Assembly (NCBI GenBank): GCA_002189035.1
Contig: NEEC01000008.1
Location: forward strand, 1,116,001 to 1,180,000
DNA from: Utricularia gibba
Lineage: Eukaryota > Streptophyta > Magnoliopsida > Lamiales > Lentibulariaceae
Length of the DNA stretch: 64,000 bases
Direction: 5' to 3'
Within the stretch, counting starts at the first letter, position 1; every line of letters begins with the position of its first letter. The position numbers and the translations under genes are program-made. This document shows, piece by piece, positions 37,723 to 51,345 of the stretch. The notes under the pieces are model-generated. The model was not told where the DNA came from. It was given only the letters and a program-made list of their open reading frames with translations, and did no database searches.

Positions 37723-37728
37723 TGGGCC
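37723..37728. promoter_or_regulatory. site II element TGGGCC
   Basis: TGGGCC (GGCCCA on the minus strand), 102 bp upstream of the microprotein ATG at 37621. The neighbouring TTGGGCTC (37699) is a second half-match. It supports a promoter here for a housekeeping or organelle-related minus-strand gene. Confidence 0.4.
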
Positions 37729-37865
37729 TGCGGTCCAATTTGATTCAAACAGCCCAGACATATTTACAGTCAAATGGTGAGCAATGAAGCCAATATTACA
37801 GTAGTGAACGGAGCAGAGAACGAGCAAGGCCCTTCTCCAGCAGGCACACAATGAAAGAAGAAGCA

Positions 37866-40256
37866 TCAGTTTTTATTGAAGAGTGACCTTAAGGCTTGAT
37901 ACAGTGCAGAAGCTGCTGCAGGCCTAGGCAAGGAGCCGAGAAGAATCTCCGATGCCGATATCGCAGTTTTGCCGTAGAATCTTGAGTTTACCTGCGTACG
38001 TGTCTTTACTATATTTCCGTCGAGAGAGCAGCCAACAAAGGCACCTGCAAGACCAGCAGCAAGCCCGCGGAGTGAAGTGGATCATATAATCCTGGGCCCT
38101 CTTCTGTTTGTTGCAGTGAGGAAAATAAGAGAGGATTACCTTTGCTGCAGCTGTATGTGTAGCACGCAGCATAACTACCATCACCTGCTCGGAGGTTGGC
38201 TTCAGCAGCCCTCCCCATGAAACCAGCAGCAGCACTTAAGCTTGCTCCGACTGACAGGTGAGCATTCGCACAGAATGTCTTGATGGCAGAGTTCGTTCTC
38301 AGCACAATTATCAAATCTGTCACTTCACCGCCGCCCTATCAGAAGAAGTCACATTCCATGAGAGAACACGTGAATGTTAGTACATCATAGCTTTACAGCT
38401 TCAGGCAGACAAATTGTCTAGATGCTTTTCACATGTTGGAAACATGTGAACAGAATGTCAAATGAGAAGAAGCTCAGATGATGCTAAGATTGAAAAGGAG
38501 TGTCAAAGGGAGAGACCATGGGCGGTTATTATAATAGTACTTGATGAGAATCATATAAAGCTGCAATGCCATCATTTACATACCAGCACTCCCCAGCCAA
38601 CACCAATGGTTGCGATGGACGATGGTGGGGACCAAGATCCATCATCCCTACGAGCAAGCACTATTCCAGTACCTACATTGTAAGTAACCATGAGGCCCAC
38701 CTTTGCCATGCTTAAGATGGCAAGGCCTTTAGCCTGCTTGAGGATTGTACTTGGGATGGACTTTTCAGGTTTGAAGCATCCTATCTGCAGGAGATGAAGA
38801 AGACACAAAGTAAAAATTCCTCATACAACAGTGAACTGAAAATATCCAACAGGCCATACTGCTATTATCGAAGAATGCAGGATCACATGGCAATTTCGCA
38901 ATTGGAACTTGCACATGCTAATCCTTGATGGTTATTTTAGCAGTTTGCAAGAGAATGGTTTACCTTCTCATAATCCTTGATGGTTTTGGTGGCCTTGTAT
39001 ATTTCATATTCCATAGACTGGCCCCATGGAAAATTCAGCCAGGATCTTAATGTACTAAGATCTGTCAGATCATGAGTGGGTGGTTGTGCTGCACGGCTAA
39101 CTTGGTTCATTAAGCACGCCTGGGCAGACTCCAGCCGAATGCAGCATACATCACAGACTCTTTGAGGATCCCCTGTTCGAAATTTTGAAGGCAATAAGCT
39201 TCGCCCACTGGAGCACGAACTACAGAAAAGGCCTCCACAGAATCTGCAGTGGTGCCTTGAGCGCATGATGGGATGGAAACGCATATTGCACAGCATGCAA
39301 GCAGAAGCAGAACTGTCAGGCAACCATTTTGGTGGTTCTGATTCCATGATTTCATGAGCTTTTCCAAAGTCAGCATCTGCAAGTGCTTCAGCCAAATCTT
39401 TCCAGGCTTGCTCCAGTAGGAGGTGTCTTGAAATCCAAGATATACCATAGCTTTTAATGTCATTAGAAGAAAGTGCACTGATTTTCCCTCTTGCAGCCAG
39501 TAGCATATCAAGAACCACATCCCACATGGTCATCTCTTTATCTTCATCAACACAGTCACTCCAACCCAACTCACCATCTGGAAAATAGCTTCCATTAGAG
39601 AAGGAACCCCTACTCCAGTCTACTTGGTCAGTTTCTCGTAATGGAGGAACAGAGACCGGTATCCAAGCACCAGTTTCTTCAGAAAGCGGCGACTCGTAGA
39701 AAAAATATTTACCATGTTTTCTACCAACTGTAGTCAAATTTTCAGCCAATTCCAATACATCCTCCCTGCTAGAAGTTCCATCCACCTTCTTGTTCGGATC
39801 CTTCTCTGGTACTTGAACTTCACACGCCAATTTGAAATGAGAAGTTTCATGAACCTGAACGACGACATACAGAGCTTCATTTGCATGTAAATGAAAGAAG
39901 AAGAAAGGGCTAATTCATTCTCCACGGCCCTCACGGATAAATCAAACTACGGAATAAACGGAATCTACTTTCCCGCAAAGTTGGGATGCGCTTCTATTCA
40001 GGAAAGGCATCGGGCTTCAAAGAAGAAGAAGAAGCACGAATTTCCATGAATACAGTTGATAACAAAAATTCATCATAAAAATACCAATTCAATCCAAAAT
40101 TCACATCAGAAACCAAATAGAACTACTTTGAGATGCTATTCCCCAAGAACACAACCTTACCGTCGGCGTGCAGATACTCGCTGTGTAATCAGGAAGCTCA
40201 ATTTCAGGGTATTCCGCTAAACCGTCGACGGGGAAACCCGTTGATTCGTCCTCCAT
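37866..40256 (-). CDS. CFS1: FYVE/SYLF endosomal protein CFS1
   Basis: Five exons (40161–40256, 38964–39854, 38584–38784, 38140–38335, 37866–38044) total 1563 nt, 520 aa, intact. It begins MEDESTGFPVDGLAEYPEIE. The FYVE zinc finger (about residues 210–275) has C-M-L-C, the PI3P-binding core RSRHHCRFCGGLFC, C-SSC and CDVCC. The C-terminal SYLF (Ysc84-like) domain spans exons 3–5: SIPSTILKQAKGLAILSMAK, SWSPPSSIATIGVGWG, DLIIVLRTNSAIKTFC, and the end ALYQALRSLFNKN. Arabidopsis CFS1 (At3g43230) binds PI3P on multivesicular bodies and bridges them to autophagosomes; SYLF binds lipid or actin. The unusually large exon 2 holds the whole FYVE finger. Confidence 0.93.
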
Positions 40257-41139
40257 GTCAATCCATCTCCAGAGTCCTAGGCTCCCAAGGCACTCGGGAG
40301 GCGTAAAGAAAATACGAATTTTCGTATATATAATAACCCACATCCATTTTTTGTGATCAATATTCGCTTAAAAAATTGCTTCATAAAAATAATCATGTGG
40401 TATTTCTGTTTTATTGTGGTTATTAAAAACTCAATTAATCATTATATAAACAGTAGCTAAATTCTTTTAATGCAACGCCGATAAACAACACCCTAATTCC
40501 GAATCTTCAAGCGTGCAAGTTATTCCAAATAACTCGATTGGATTACGTACTGAATTTAAATATTTTTACACAAATTCATTATTAACGTAATTGGATGTTG
40601 TCTTTTATTTAAAGCTTTTAAATTTATGACAATTTTTAAAATCATAATTATTTTATAAAGTATGTGACTACAAACAATTTAACAACGAAAAAAATAATTT
40701 AAAGTAATAATTTGAAGTTTTAAAAGATAATATGAAATTAAAAATTAATGTTAATAAAAAATAATTTCTGATCGAATTAAAGTCATTTTTTAAAAATCAG
40801 TATAAGAAAATTTAATATATATTTAAAAGATATGAACTAATATAAAACTATAAATCTAATAACATTATCTTATATTGATTACAAATGAAAGATAAAATCT
40901 GCTTCAAATCTCAAAGAATTGGATTCTTATAAAGAAAGTATGAGTTATTATTGAAGTAATAATTAAATATCTTAGAAATGAAATAATTTTGGAAACTCAA
41001 TAACCCTTCTGGGGATCCTCTTTAGAAGCTGGTCGAAGGGTGACCCTGCGGAGCTTCTACCCAGATGCAGTGCACAGCATTCATCTGCTCAGCATGATAC
41101 GGAGAGATGGTGCGTGCTCGATATCATCCCATGGGCAGT
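40257..41139. other. AT-rich spacer
   Basis: CFS1 5' flank (40257–40360), then AT-rich DNA to about 40990, then mixed sequence. No gene. Confidence 0.6.
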
Positions 41140-41271
41140 TAAGAATCTTCCCACAATGGCAAGAGCTCCAAATGGGGTGTAAGTAACCAATCTTCCGAGC
41201 ATCTTGTCAGTAGCATCAACTATGCACCATTGATGTCGTCCGATGCTTTTGAATGCCATGTTATGTTCCAA
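41140..41271 (-). pseudogene. fragment of plastid ribosomal protein L13 (uL13c)
   Basis: Minus-strand reading gives WCIVDATDKMLGRL, nearly the conserved N-terminal box of chloroplast L13. TYTP-FGALAIV follows directly, which resembles the later TYTPSVDMGAFVIVV box with the intervening dozen or so residues missing. The frame then runs into unrelated sequence and a stop (41089). No other L13 exons are nearby. It looks like a truncated, internally deleted gene copy. Confidence 0.42.
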
Positions 41272-42207
41272 AGTATCAACCAGTTGCAGGCTACTCAGCT
41301 TCCAAAGTGAATGAACATCAGGAGGGAATCAAGTGAAAGAAACTTCAAGTCTCAAAGCAGACACAGAGAGCTTGAGGAGTGAACATCATCTGTGTGTTCC
41401 TTACACTATGAGTGTGTACCATCATTTCTGTTGTGTTCTTGGTGGTCCTGTCTGTACGCCCAAGAACAAAAAGCTGTCATTTTTATTAGATTCCAATCAC
41501 ATTTGATTCAGTTTTTGTACTAAAATCTGCTTTCCACTTTTTGGGAAAGGATATCCTTAACAAGTTCAGTGTAGATCATTCTCAGACGCCCAACAAGTTC
41601 AATGGGATGGGCGCTTGAGCCTGAACCCATGTCAAGGTTTCCCGTTTTCTGGGAGCAGTGCATGCATGTGTCTCAACAAGAACACATCCTCCATGGAAGC
41701 GAGTCTGAAGTTCTCACTTATCAGTTATCCTTCCTGTTGAAGGAGCCTTCACCATCCACATTGCCGTGGATGCGTTGTGCGCAGCGAAGCCATGGCTAAG
41801 TTCACCCCGACTTCTGAACCGGAGCTGAAGCTGAATTACACCCGAGATCCACATTCGTGTTTACACGTATTGGACATGGTGTGCAGTGGTGGATAGGAAA
41901 CTGTTCTTGCTGAGGTGGAACAAGGGAAAGATCTGTTGCTGCTTGGGATACACTGTTGCATTCCTCTCGTTGCTTTTTTCTGGAGACGACTCTGCACCAT
42001 AGAAAACAACATGATGCATAACACAGTAGCAGGCTTAGCTAATAACATATCCTCCTGCTCAGAAGGGATCACAGACCTGGTATTTCCCTTCTCCGGGGTG
42101 GACGGATGTCTCCGGTGACCCAAACAAATGCATGATAGAGATATCCTGGCATTATCAGAATAACCTGTAAGGTCAATGGCACAGACAGATGGAGCAACGA
42201 AAAGCCA
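41272..42207. other. spacer, MAP-kinase 3' region
   Basis: Downstream flank of the MAP kinase gene. Minus-strand pieces near 42120 and 41960 (HRRHPSTPEKGNTR; SSPEKSNERNATVYPKQQQ) look faintly like a Ser/Pro-rich kinase tail, but I found no splice path that joins them in frame. A plus-strand frame at 41602–41799 has no recognisable product. Confidence 0.35.
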
Positions 42208-44363
<2,156 letters not shown>

Positions 44364-46393
44364 CCTCAAACAACCCAGAAGGATATTCGCGTTTCGGGAC
44401 AACTAGATGCTAAAGAAACGGATACACGAACACCAAGGTGCCCAAAACCTCACCATTGCCAACACTGCATTCCCATCGACTGAGACGGGTGATAAGCCAC
44501 CAAAACCGGATCCCCAAGCTCCAAAGAAATTCCCTTTTCCAAACTAAAGAGCTCAGAGAAGGTCCCCGGAGGTCAGAGATATGGGTTTTGGATCTGCAGA
44601 TGAACGCTTGTCTGGCCGGTTACTCCACTTCTGTAATGAATTCGCAGTTAGCAAACCAACCGTTACCCGCAATTATAATTAATGCACACCAATTTTGAAT
44701 TTCTCTGTCTTTTTAATATATAAACTAAATCGAGTAAATAATTAAAAAATAGAAAAAAAAAAAAGACTTCATAAACATTTGGGCCGTCCAGCCCAAAGAT
44801 ACACCTACAAAACATGAGGCTTAGGGCTCGCTTGAAGTACCGCCTTTTGAGAGAACCGGCCGCCGGGCAAAGTGGCGTCCGTGTTCCGTTGCCGGCGAAG
44901 ATCGATATCCGGAATCCTCTTCGAGTGTCAATCGAAAGCGAACTTACTTTCTCTGTTGATTCATGGAGGACTCCACATTTCGCCGTCCCGTGTATCTCTG
45001 CCTTAACCTCAGATTTCGATTTGGATTCTCGTATTCGTTTTACGTTTCTTCTATAATCTCCCCGGCCGATCCAATGGGTTCTCGCTGCGATTAACATTCG
45101 AGAGCTCAATTTCACCCGGCCAACACTGACGCGGCAAGCGAATTCAAGGGTTTGCACGTTTTATTGAGTTAGTGCAAAAATTTAGGTCTGCTGCCCTACA
45201 CGCCAAAAAATTGGGCAAATTGGGTTTGCGAAACCTATTACCCAATTGAGTGCTTAATGACTTTGCTTGTTGGGGCACGCCGGCTCCCTGAAACATCTAT
45301 GAACAGTTGCATCAAACGCGCCTCAAATCCTTCGATTAACTCAACACAAGTTATGCAAAACAAAAACCCTTCTACTGAGGCGCATCAATCGTCATCTGGA
45401 AAATCCCGGTAAAACTGGAAATAGTACGACGGCAAACCTGTGGAACCAACGGCGGCGATCACAGATGCAGACGGAGGGATTAAACAAAATGGAGAAGATA
45501 AAGCCCATTGGGCTCGTGGGCCACTTTGTAGAATAAAGATGATTAGTAGCTGGTATTTGCCTCAGATGTCTTAATTCTGACCCAAAGAGAAAATAGAAAT
45601 AAAAAGTTATGATTTTCAGAAATAATTTTTTTTTATATTCGATAAGATAAATATTCACTGTGAAAATTTTCGAGGCAGGAGTGGATGACCGGCCTGAACC
45701 TGTTTTTAGCTACACGTGGAGGTACGTGGAAGTGGCATTCTGTCTCCTTGTGGTGCATTCTCTTCCAGAAGTAATTGATTCCCTCGAGACTCTGTGTGCG
45801 TCTTTCCCTGTTTCATGTTCATGTGGATATAATCTAGTGGGAAGTGTTGTTTTTCACCTGCGGGGAAGAGAGTTCCATGCCGTGTAGTGCTAAAAAACTG
45901 TCTGGGGAAAAATTGATTCTTTGCAGCTGATGATGTGTTGTTGCTTCTGTTAATCTATGACAGAAGTGATGATGGGGATGTTAAGCTTTGGATTCGTTTT
46001 TTATCCTTTTACGTTGTAGCTGCTGTGACATTTTTTTTTTCATTTTGGAGGAATGCTCGACCGCTTCGGCTTGTAATGTAACATGTAGATGAAAATGGCG
46101 TAAAACAAGTTTGGTTTAGCTGTTGTTTCTGGCATTTGCTGTTTCTTAATCGTGCAGTTGTCCAGCATGAAGCTTGTTAAGGCTCTGTGGAATTTAATCA
46201 AAGTTGTGCAGTTGTTTTGCTTATGCTTATCGTGCTCCGGTGACCTGAGCCCTGTTCTAGGACACTATATTTTGTCTATGGGGCGTTATAGTATACTCCT
46301 GACATGATGTGAAACCATTATTGCCTTTATTTCGAGGAGATGCGAACTGAGCGCATACAATCAACCCCCACATGATGGATTCCGGCAGAATTA
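44364..46393. other. spacer with several site II-rich segments, no gene recognised
   Basis: 44364–44640 is the MAPK promoter/leader. An ATG-initiated 80-codon plus frame (44814–45056), preceded by GGGCCGTCCAGCCC, has no known homologue that I can recall. Clusters of GCCCA/TGGGC near 45215–45245 and 45503–45525 suggest further promoters, but no convincing protein follows. Plus frame 45660–45887 is likewise unassigned. From 45900 to 46390 the sequence looks like UTR or spacer. Confidence 0.35.
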
Positions 46394-47804
46394 TTAGAGT
46401 GCAAAAGCTCTTGATGGAAGGGTGCAGTTGAGTGCTACCAGAGTTGGTTCAATGAGGCTCTGCTCAATTCGAGAAGATGCTTCTTGTGTGAAATGTATTC
46501 CATCCCAGAAAATGTGTTCCGCTGGATTCTCGCAAACGGGCACTCCTGGACTTGCACAGAATCGTTCAGCTGTGTAGTTGTACTTCCCTCCTATCCCACA
46601 GCAGGCTACCAGTGCTGTGTCCGCTCGGCTCTCTGCAAGCAGCCACACTTAGTTTCCTCTTCCAGAGTACACGAAGGAGAAAAAGGGATCATGCCTGAGT
46701 TCATTGCCTCTGCAAGGATCGCAAGGACGCCCTCATCGAAAGCTCCATAGATAATGGTGACACCAGGGAACTCCCTAGTCAAGTTGTTGAGAGCTTGCTC
46801 AAGGTAATTATTTTTTTGATCGATGAGTTGATTAACGCTGCTCAGACAACCGAGATTGTCGTAGGCTGCTGCGTCATCGGTCTGCAGAGCCGTCAGGATG
46901 TAAGGAAAGCACCCAAGCGGAGCACTTGCTGGGACGACGACAATCTTGCTTCCCATGTTGATGAGCTCCTGCTTGATCATATAGCATCAGTAAAGCGAAG
47001 CTGCCATGGAAGCAGGTTCAAGCAAACCTTGCCTTCACGGTGTCGATCTGGGCGTCGGTGATCGGAACGATATATGATCCAAGCTGCTCGACGGTTTTCC
47101 CCTGTGTTAAGGCGTAACCGATGTCGTTGGCTTCGAGGTCACCAAGCAGCACAAGAGCATTCTCCAGTCTGCTCCTCACACAGTCTGATGCAGGACACAG
47201 AAGCTCTTAGCATCATTTTCTGTAGCACAGTTTATAAGCACACTACGGGACTCAGCTTCACCTGTTGAAGAATTGCAGACAGACAGAAGATGGTCTTTGA
47301 ACCAGTCGAGTTGGGTTTTGAGGGAGACTGCGTAAGGTGGAATCTTGACTCCTCTCTCAGCAAAGAAGGCGGAGTCCAGCACCGGACTTCTCGCCACCGA
47401 GAATATGACGCCGTTGCTGGAATTCGAGCTGGGCGACAAGTAAGGTACGATTTCCGGGAACCCGAAGTCGAAAGCTGGAAACCACAAAGATAAAATCAAT
47501 CTTCTGCGATATCCTCACTCCATTGAATGAATATTCAGAGGTCGTCTAGTTTACCGGCGAAGTCGAAGTCAATAAGGCCATCGGACCATCTACCGTTGGG
47601 CCTCCCGGGGAACGTCCTACCGTACGGCAAACGAGAAGGCGGGAGCAGAGGACCCCAGGGCTTGATGAGGACGGAGTTCCCGACGTCCGTCGCGCCGTCT
47701 CCGAAATGGTAGAGATAATCAAAGGGGCAGACAGTGTTCTGAGACCCAACAGAGATGATCCCCAGGAAGAAGATGCAGAGGAAAATGGGAGACGCAGCAG
47801 CCAT
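46394..47804 (-). CDS. GDSL esterase/lipase-family protein, catalytic Ser replaced
   Basis: Five exons (47555–47804, 47262–47474, 47039–47184, 46695–46971, 46394–46632) total 1125 nt, 374 aa. The frame is intact only if the last intron (62 nt) uses a GC–AG pair and intron 3 uses ACC|GTGAAG. Signal peptide is MAAASPIFLCIFFLGIISVG. Block I, normally FGDS, reads HFGDGATDVGN, so the nucleophile Ser is Gly. Block II (usually a GA/GAT oxyanion Gly) reads SVARSPVLD. Block III keeps the Asn (LEANDIGYAL). Block V keeps Asp and His (WDGIHFT). The class is the plant SGNH group close to At1g28570 and acetylajmalan esterase. It is likely secreted and probably not an active hydrolase. Confidence 0.8.
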
Positions 47805-49190
47805 TGTCTGTCCCTGGTCGATGCAGGACGCCTGGCTGTAGTGAATATGAAACACAGAGACGGAGGTTGAAGATGAGCCCAGCCGAGCCAATGTGGAGTG
47901 GATGGATGGATGGACCACACCGCAGCAATTAACTTCTGCCACTGACTCCCCGAACACAGAGCAGCATGTCTCATCCCATCATCGTTAAACAACTCTTACG
48001 TTAAAAATCTTTCTCAATTAAAAAAAAATTGATTTCTGTAATTTATAAAAATAAAACTCCTTTTTGAAACTCATTCATATATTATATAAAACTATTTTAC
48101 AATGATTTTATAATGTAATTTTAATATTATTTTATAAAATAATATTACAATCTGAAGCACCAATTCAAATTACAAAAGAAACCCTAAAAATAGTTGTACA
48201 AAATCACTTTTGGAGAAGCCTAATAAAATAGAATTAATTTTTGTTTAACTACAATTTCAACCGTCTAGCTTTTGACTAATTGTATTGATGCCAGTCAGTT
48301 GAGTTGGTGCACCAAAAGTCCCTACCGCGGCAGTTGGCGTTCATCAAGCCACAGATTTGATGGTTATAAAATAATAATCAAGATTTTTAATGGAAATTCC
48401 CAATTAAAAAACGAAAAATAGCGTACGGATTTTCTTTTAGCCGCCCACGTGCCCTTGTCCGCGACTTACATCCCACCGGCTTTTTTTAAAATATCCACTG
48501 CATATCTTACCGGTTGACTAGTCGCCGGTAATACCCGTAATTGCAATTTTTTTTCAGATCTATTAAAAAAATAAATTGCATAAAAAAAGAATCGGATACG
48601 ATTTATTAAGGGATAAATGGATTTGATTATATTGGATTAAATTAAATTGATAATAAAATGAATGAATTTGCATACGAAATCAAATACATATTAAACTAAA
48701 ACATTATTATTGAAAATTTTTTAAAGGTGTTTTTACTTTTTAAAAATTATTTTAAAAAATTAAAAATAATAATAAAAGCAAATTACTTTTTAATTTTTCA
48801 AAAATAATTTTTGTATTTTTTATTTTAAAAATTTTTTAATACAATTATTTTTAAAATTGACAACATTGTAAAAAAAATTATTTTTATTTTTTAAAAAATA
48901 GAAATAATTTTCAAAAATTTTCCAAAACAGTACTTACTACTTTTATTATTTATTTCTCTCTGATGTCACAAATAGCATTTTTTTTATAGTCAAGCTCTTA
49001 TATGAAACAAAAATAATAAGTTTGTATTTAAATATCAACTCAACTCAGTTCACACGTCATATCTAAGAAAAGGACGTGAAAAGGGAAAATGCTTTACTCG
49101 TATATGGGCTTCTCGATCACAAATGAGGCCCAATTACTTCATCCATAATGGGTCGTTGACGCAATCTAATCCGGCCCATCAAATGGTACG

Positions 49191-49361
49191 ACACACTTTG
49201 CCGGACGGTTCAATCGACCCGGGCACCTGGAACGCAGCGCCGATATGGTGCTCCGTCAGCAATAGCATGCGTTGAGGTACGTCCAATAAGTCACATGCGG
49301 TATTGGTATTGTGGAGGGGAAGACGGGAGCCGAACCGGGGCAACACACTTTGCCGGACGGT
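49191..49361. repeat. pair of identical 19-bp direct repeats
   Basis: ACACACTTTGCCGGACGGT occurs at 49191–49209 and again at 49343–49361, 152 bp apart, inside a GC-rich island. The second copy continues into a GGTC/GGCC-rich tract (TCGGTCGGCCGGCCGGCC). Confidence 0.85.
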
Positions 49362-50043
49362 CGGTCGGCCGGCCGGCCATGTGACCCTCCAAAGATACCA
49401 CATGATTCGATGCTTTAACGCCTCCATTGCCCCTCCCTCCCTCACTCACATGCTCCATACTCTCAACATCTTCTCTCCAACTGCACATGTTTTTTTTATG
49501 TGGATATTAAAAAAAAAAAGTCCATTCGAAATAATGTTGTAACTGATAGAGCTCGGGTTTTGAATAGAAAAATACTCAACTATTCTTTAATGTTATTTTT
49601 ATCCTTTATTCCATTATTTCAATAGATTGTATTTTATTCACATATAATTTAATCAATAAATCAAACATATAGATAATATTTAATTTCCTACCAAAATCTT
49701 CTATATGAATCCAACAAAACACATTCTGTTAAGTTTTAACGAAGCTACTAAACATATCCATATAGCTAGCTATATGGGTTACGAAAGTATTTCATAAATG
49801 ATGCGTATATCAAACATACATAATTCTCAATGTAGCCTAGAATGAACAAGAACACACAAAATAACAAGAACAATAACCAAGAAACCTCAATCTTAGTAAT
49901 CTAATGTACCAAAGGTATTTTTGACCATTCAATACATTAACTATATCCACAATTCAATTGATTCATTATGAAAGAAAAGATCACTTTTTATAGAGCATAA
50001 ACAATTGTATAGTATATAATCGAATTCGTAAAATTAAGAAATG

Positions 50044-50082
50044 TGGTTAATTTAACCATTAGCTAGTCTTACGCAAGACTAG
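50044..50082. repeat. two adjacent perfect inverted repeats
   Basis: TGGTTAA-T-TTAACCA (50044–50058) and, 4 bp on, CTAGTCTT-ACGC-AAGACTAG (50063–50082) are both perfect palindromes able to form small hairpins. Confidence 0.8.
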
Positions 50083-51345
50083 GAATTCGATTGCAATCAT
50101 CAAAGACTAAGCCAAGCTTTTGATTTAATTACCCACTAATTTCCTATTAATTTCCTATTCCAATAATTAGATTATTATAATTAAATATTACAACACTCAA
50201 TACGCCATCCTACCAAATAGGGTCATGAGCATTAGTACCTTAGAATTTCTCTTATAAATTTACTGATTTTAAATGAAATATGGACAACATGGAAGTCTTG
50301 GTAGAGGATAGGTTAGTGCTCTATCCTTGTCCTCACAAGGGCAAAACTCATCACAACCCTTGTTCTATGTTACTACAAGAGCAACGTGCACCTTATGTTT
50401 CTTGTCCCTTCTCATGTTCGAGTAGGGTAACCTTGCAAAGTACACTCTTGGCAATATCTCTTGCTAATATAAAAAAAAAATTCAAAATATTAATAAATTT
50501 TAAAAATAAATTAAATTATCCATTTTTTTAGTAATCTGTAGAGATAAATGTTGAAAAAACTGTAATTGAACCACGAATCGTTCATAATGACTCGTTTTAT
50601 AGTTGTGTCTTGCATAATTTTTTCTTTTTATTTGTGACTTTCTAAAGTATAAATTAATAATTTTGTACAACATAACTTATTTTTATTATGAAAAAATGAA
50701 ATATAATTAATGTTTCTACAAATTTTTGTATTGGTTTTTATAAAATATTATAATTTGATTTTAAAAATAATTTCCTTTTTAGAATAGAAAATACCCATTT
50801 TTTCCTCATTATACTTTTAAACTAGGTGTCTATGTTCATGTAAACCATTGGAATACAATACCAAATTTGTCTATAATTTATTTAATATTAATTTAAATAT
50901 TTTTGAATGTATTGGACAAAACTTTTTCCTTCATATATTCAACATATTTTTATTATTTTTAATAAAATATTATTTATGGGCGGTGTAGTGTATCTTTTAC
51001 AGAGTATCTTTGACGGTTGGAAGAGGAAGTAATTGACTTGGCCATTGAGGTCTGTCATTGGAGGGTTTGATGTAAAAAGTACACCTGAATCTCACTGAAC
51101 AGCAGTCGCTGGGTTTGAACTCGGAAGAGATCTGACCGGAGTCATGTTTTCAGATTGTGCGAAGAAGACGCAGAATTCATGAGAACCAGAAAGCTACGAG
51201 TTGCTTCTGGTAAGAATCCATATTCTTCTATGTGGGAAGAAAAACACAAAAAATTACAGTGGACGGAGAGTTCCGGGGATGTATCTCAGACGATCCCACA
51301 GCTAATTCTCTCCGGCGAAACGAAAAAGAAAAAGGAAAACCCCCC

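Larger units (their letters stand above)
47805..51345. other. long AT-rich spacer, possibly with transposon remains
   Basis: GDSL promoter side with a G-box CACGTG at 48446–48451, then AT-rich DNA to 49100. A GC-rich island (about 49160–49480) follows, then AT-rich DNA to 51000. The segment 49720–50470 has the look of a decayed LTR-type sequence, but I could not find paired LTRs, a primer-binding site or coding domains. Short frames here (for example 50280–50531) are unrecognised. Confidence 0.4.

Noticed and set aside
44814-45056. 80-residue plus-strand protein
   Set aside because: ATG-initiated with nearby site II motifs, but no recognisable domain; open frames on the opposite strand are equally long.
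45660-45887. 75-residue plus-strand protein
   Set aside because: No homologue recalled, no splice or promoter support beyond a distant GCCCA cluster.
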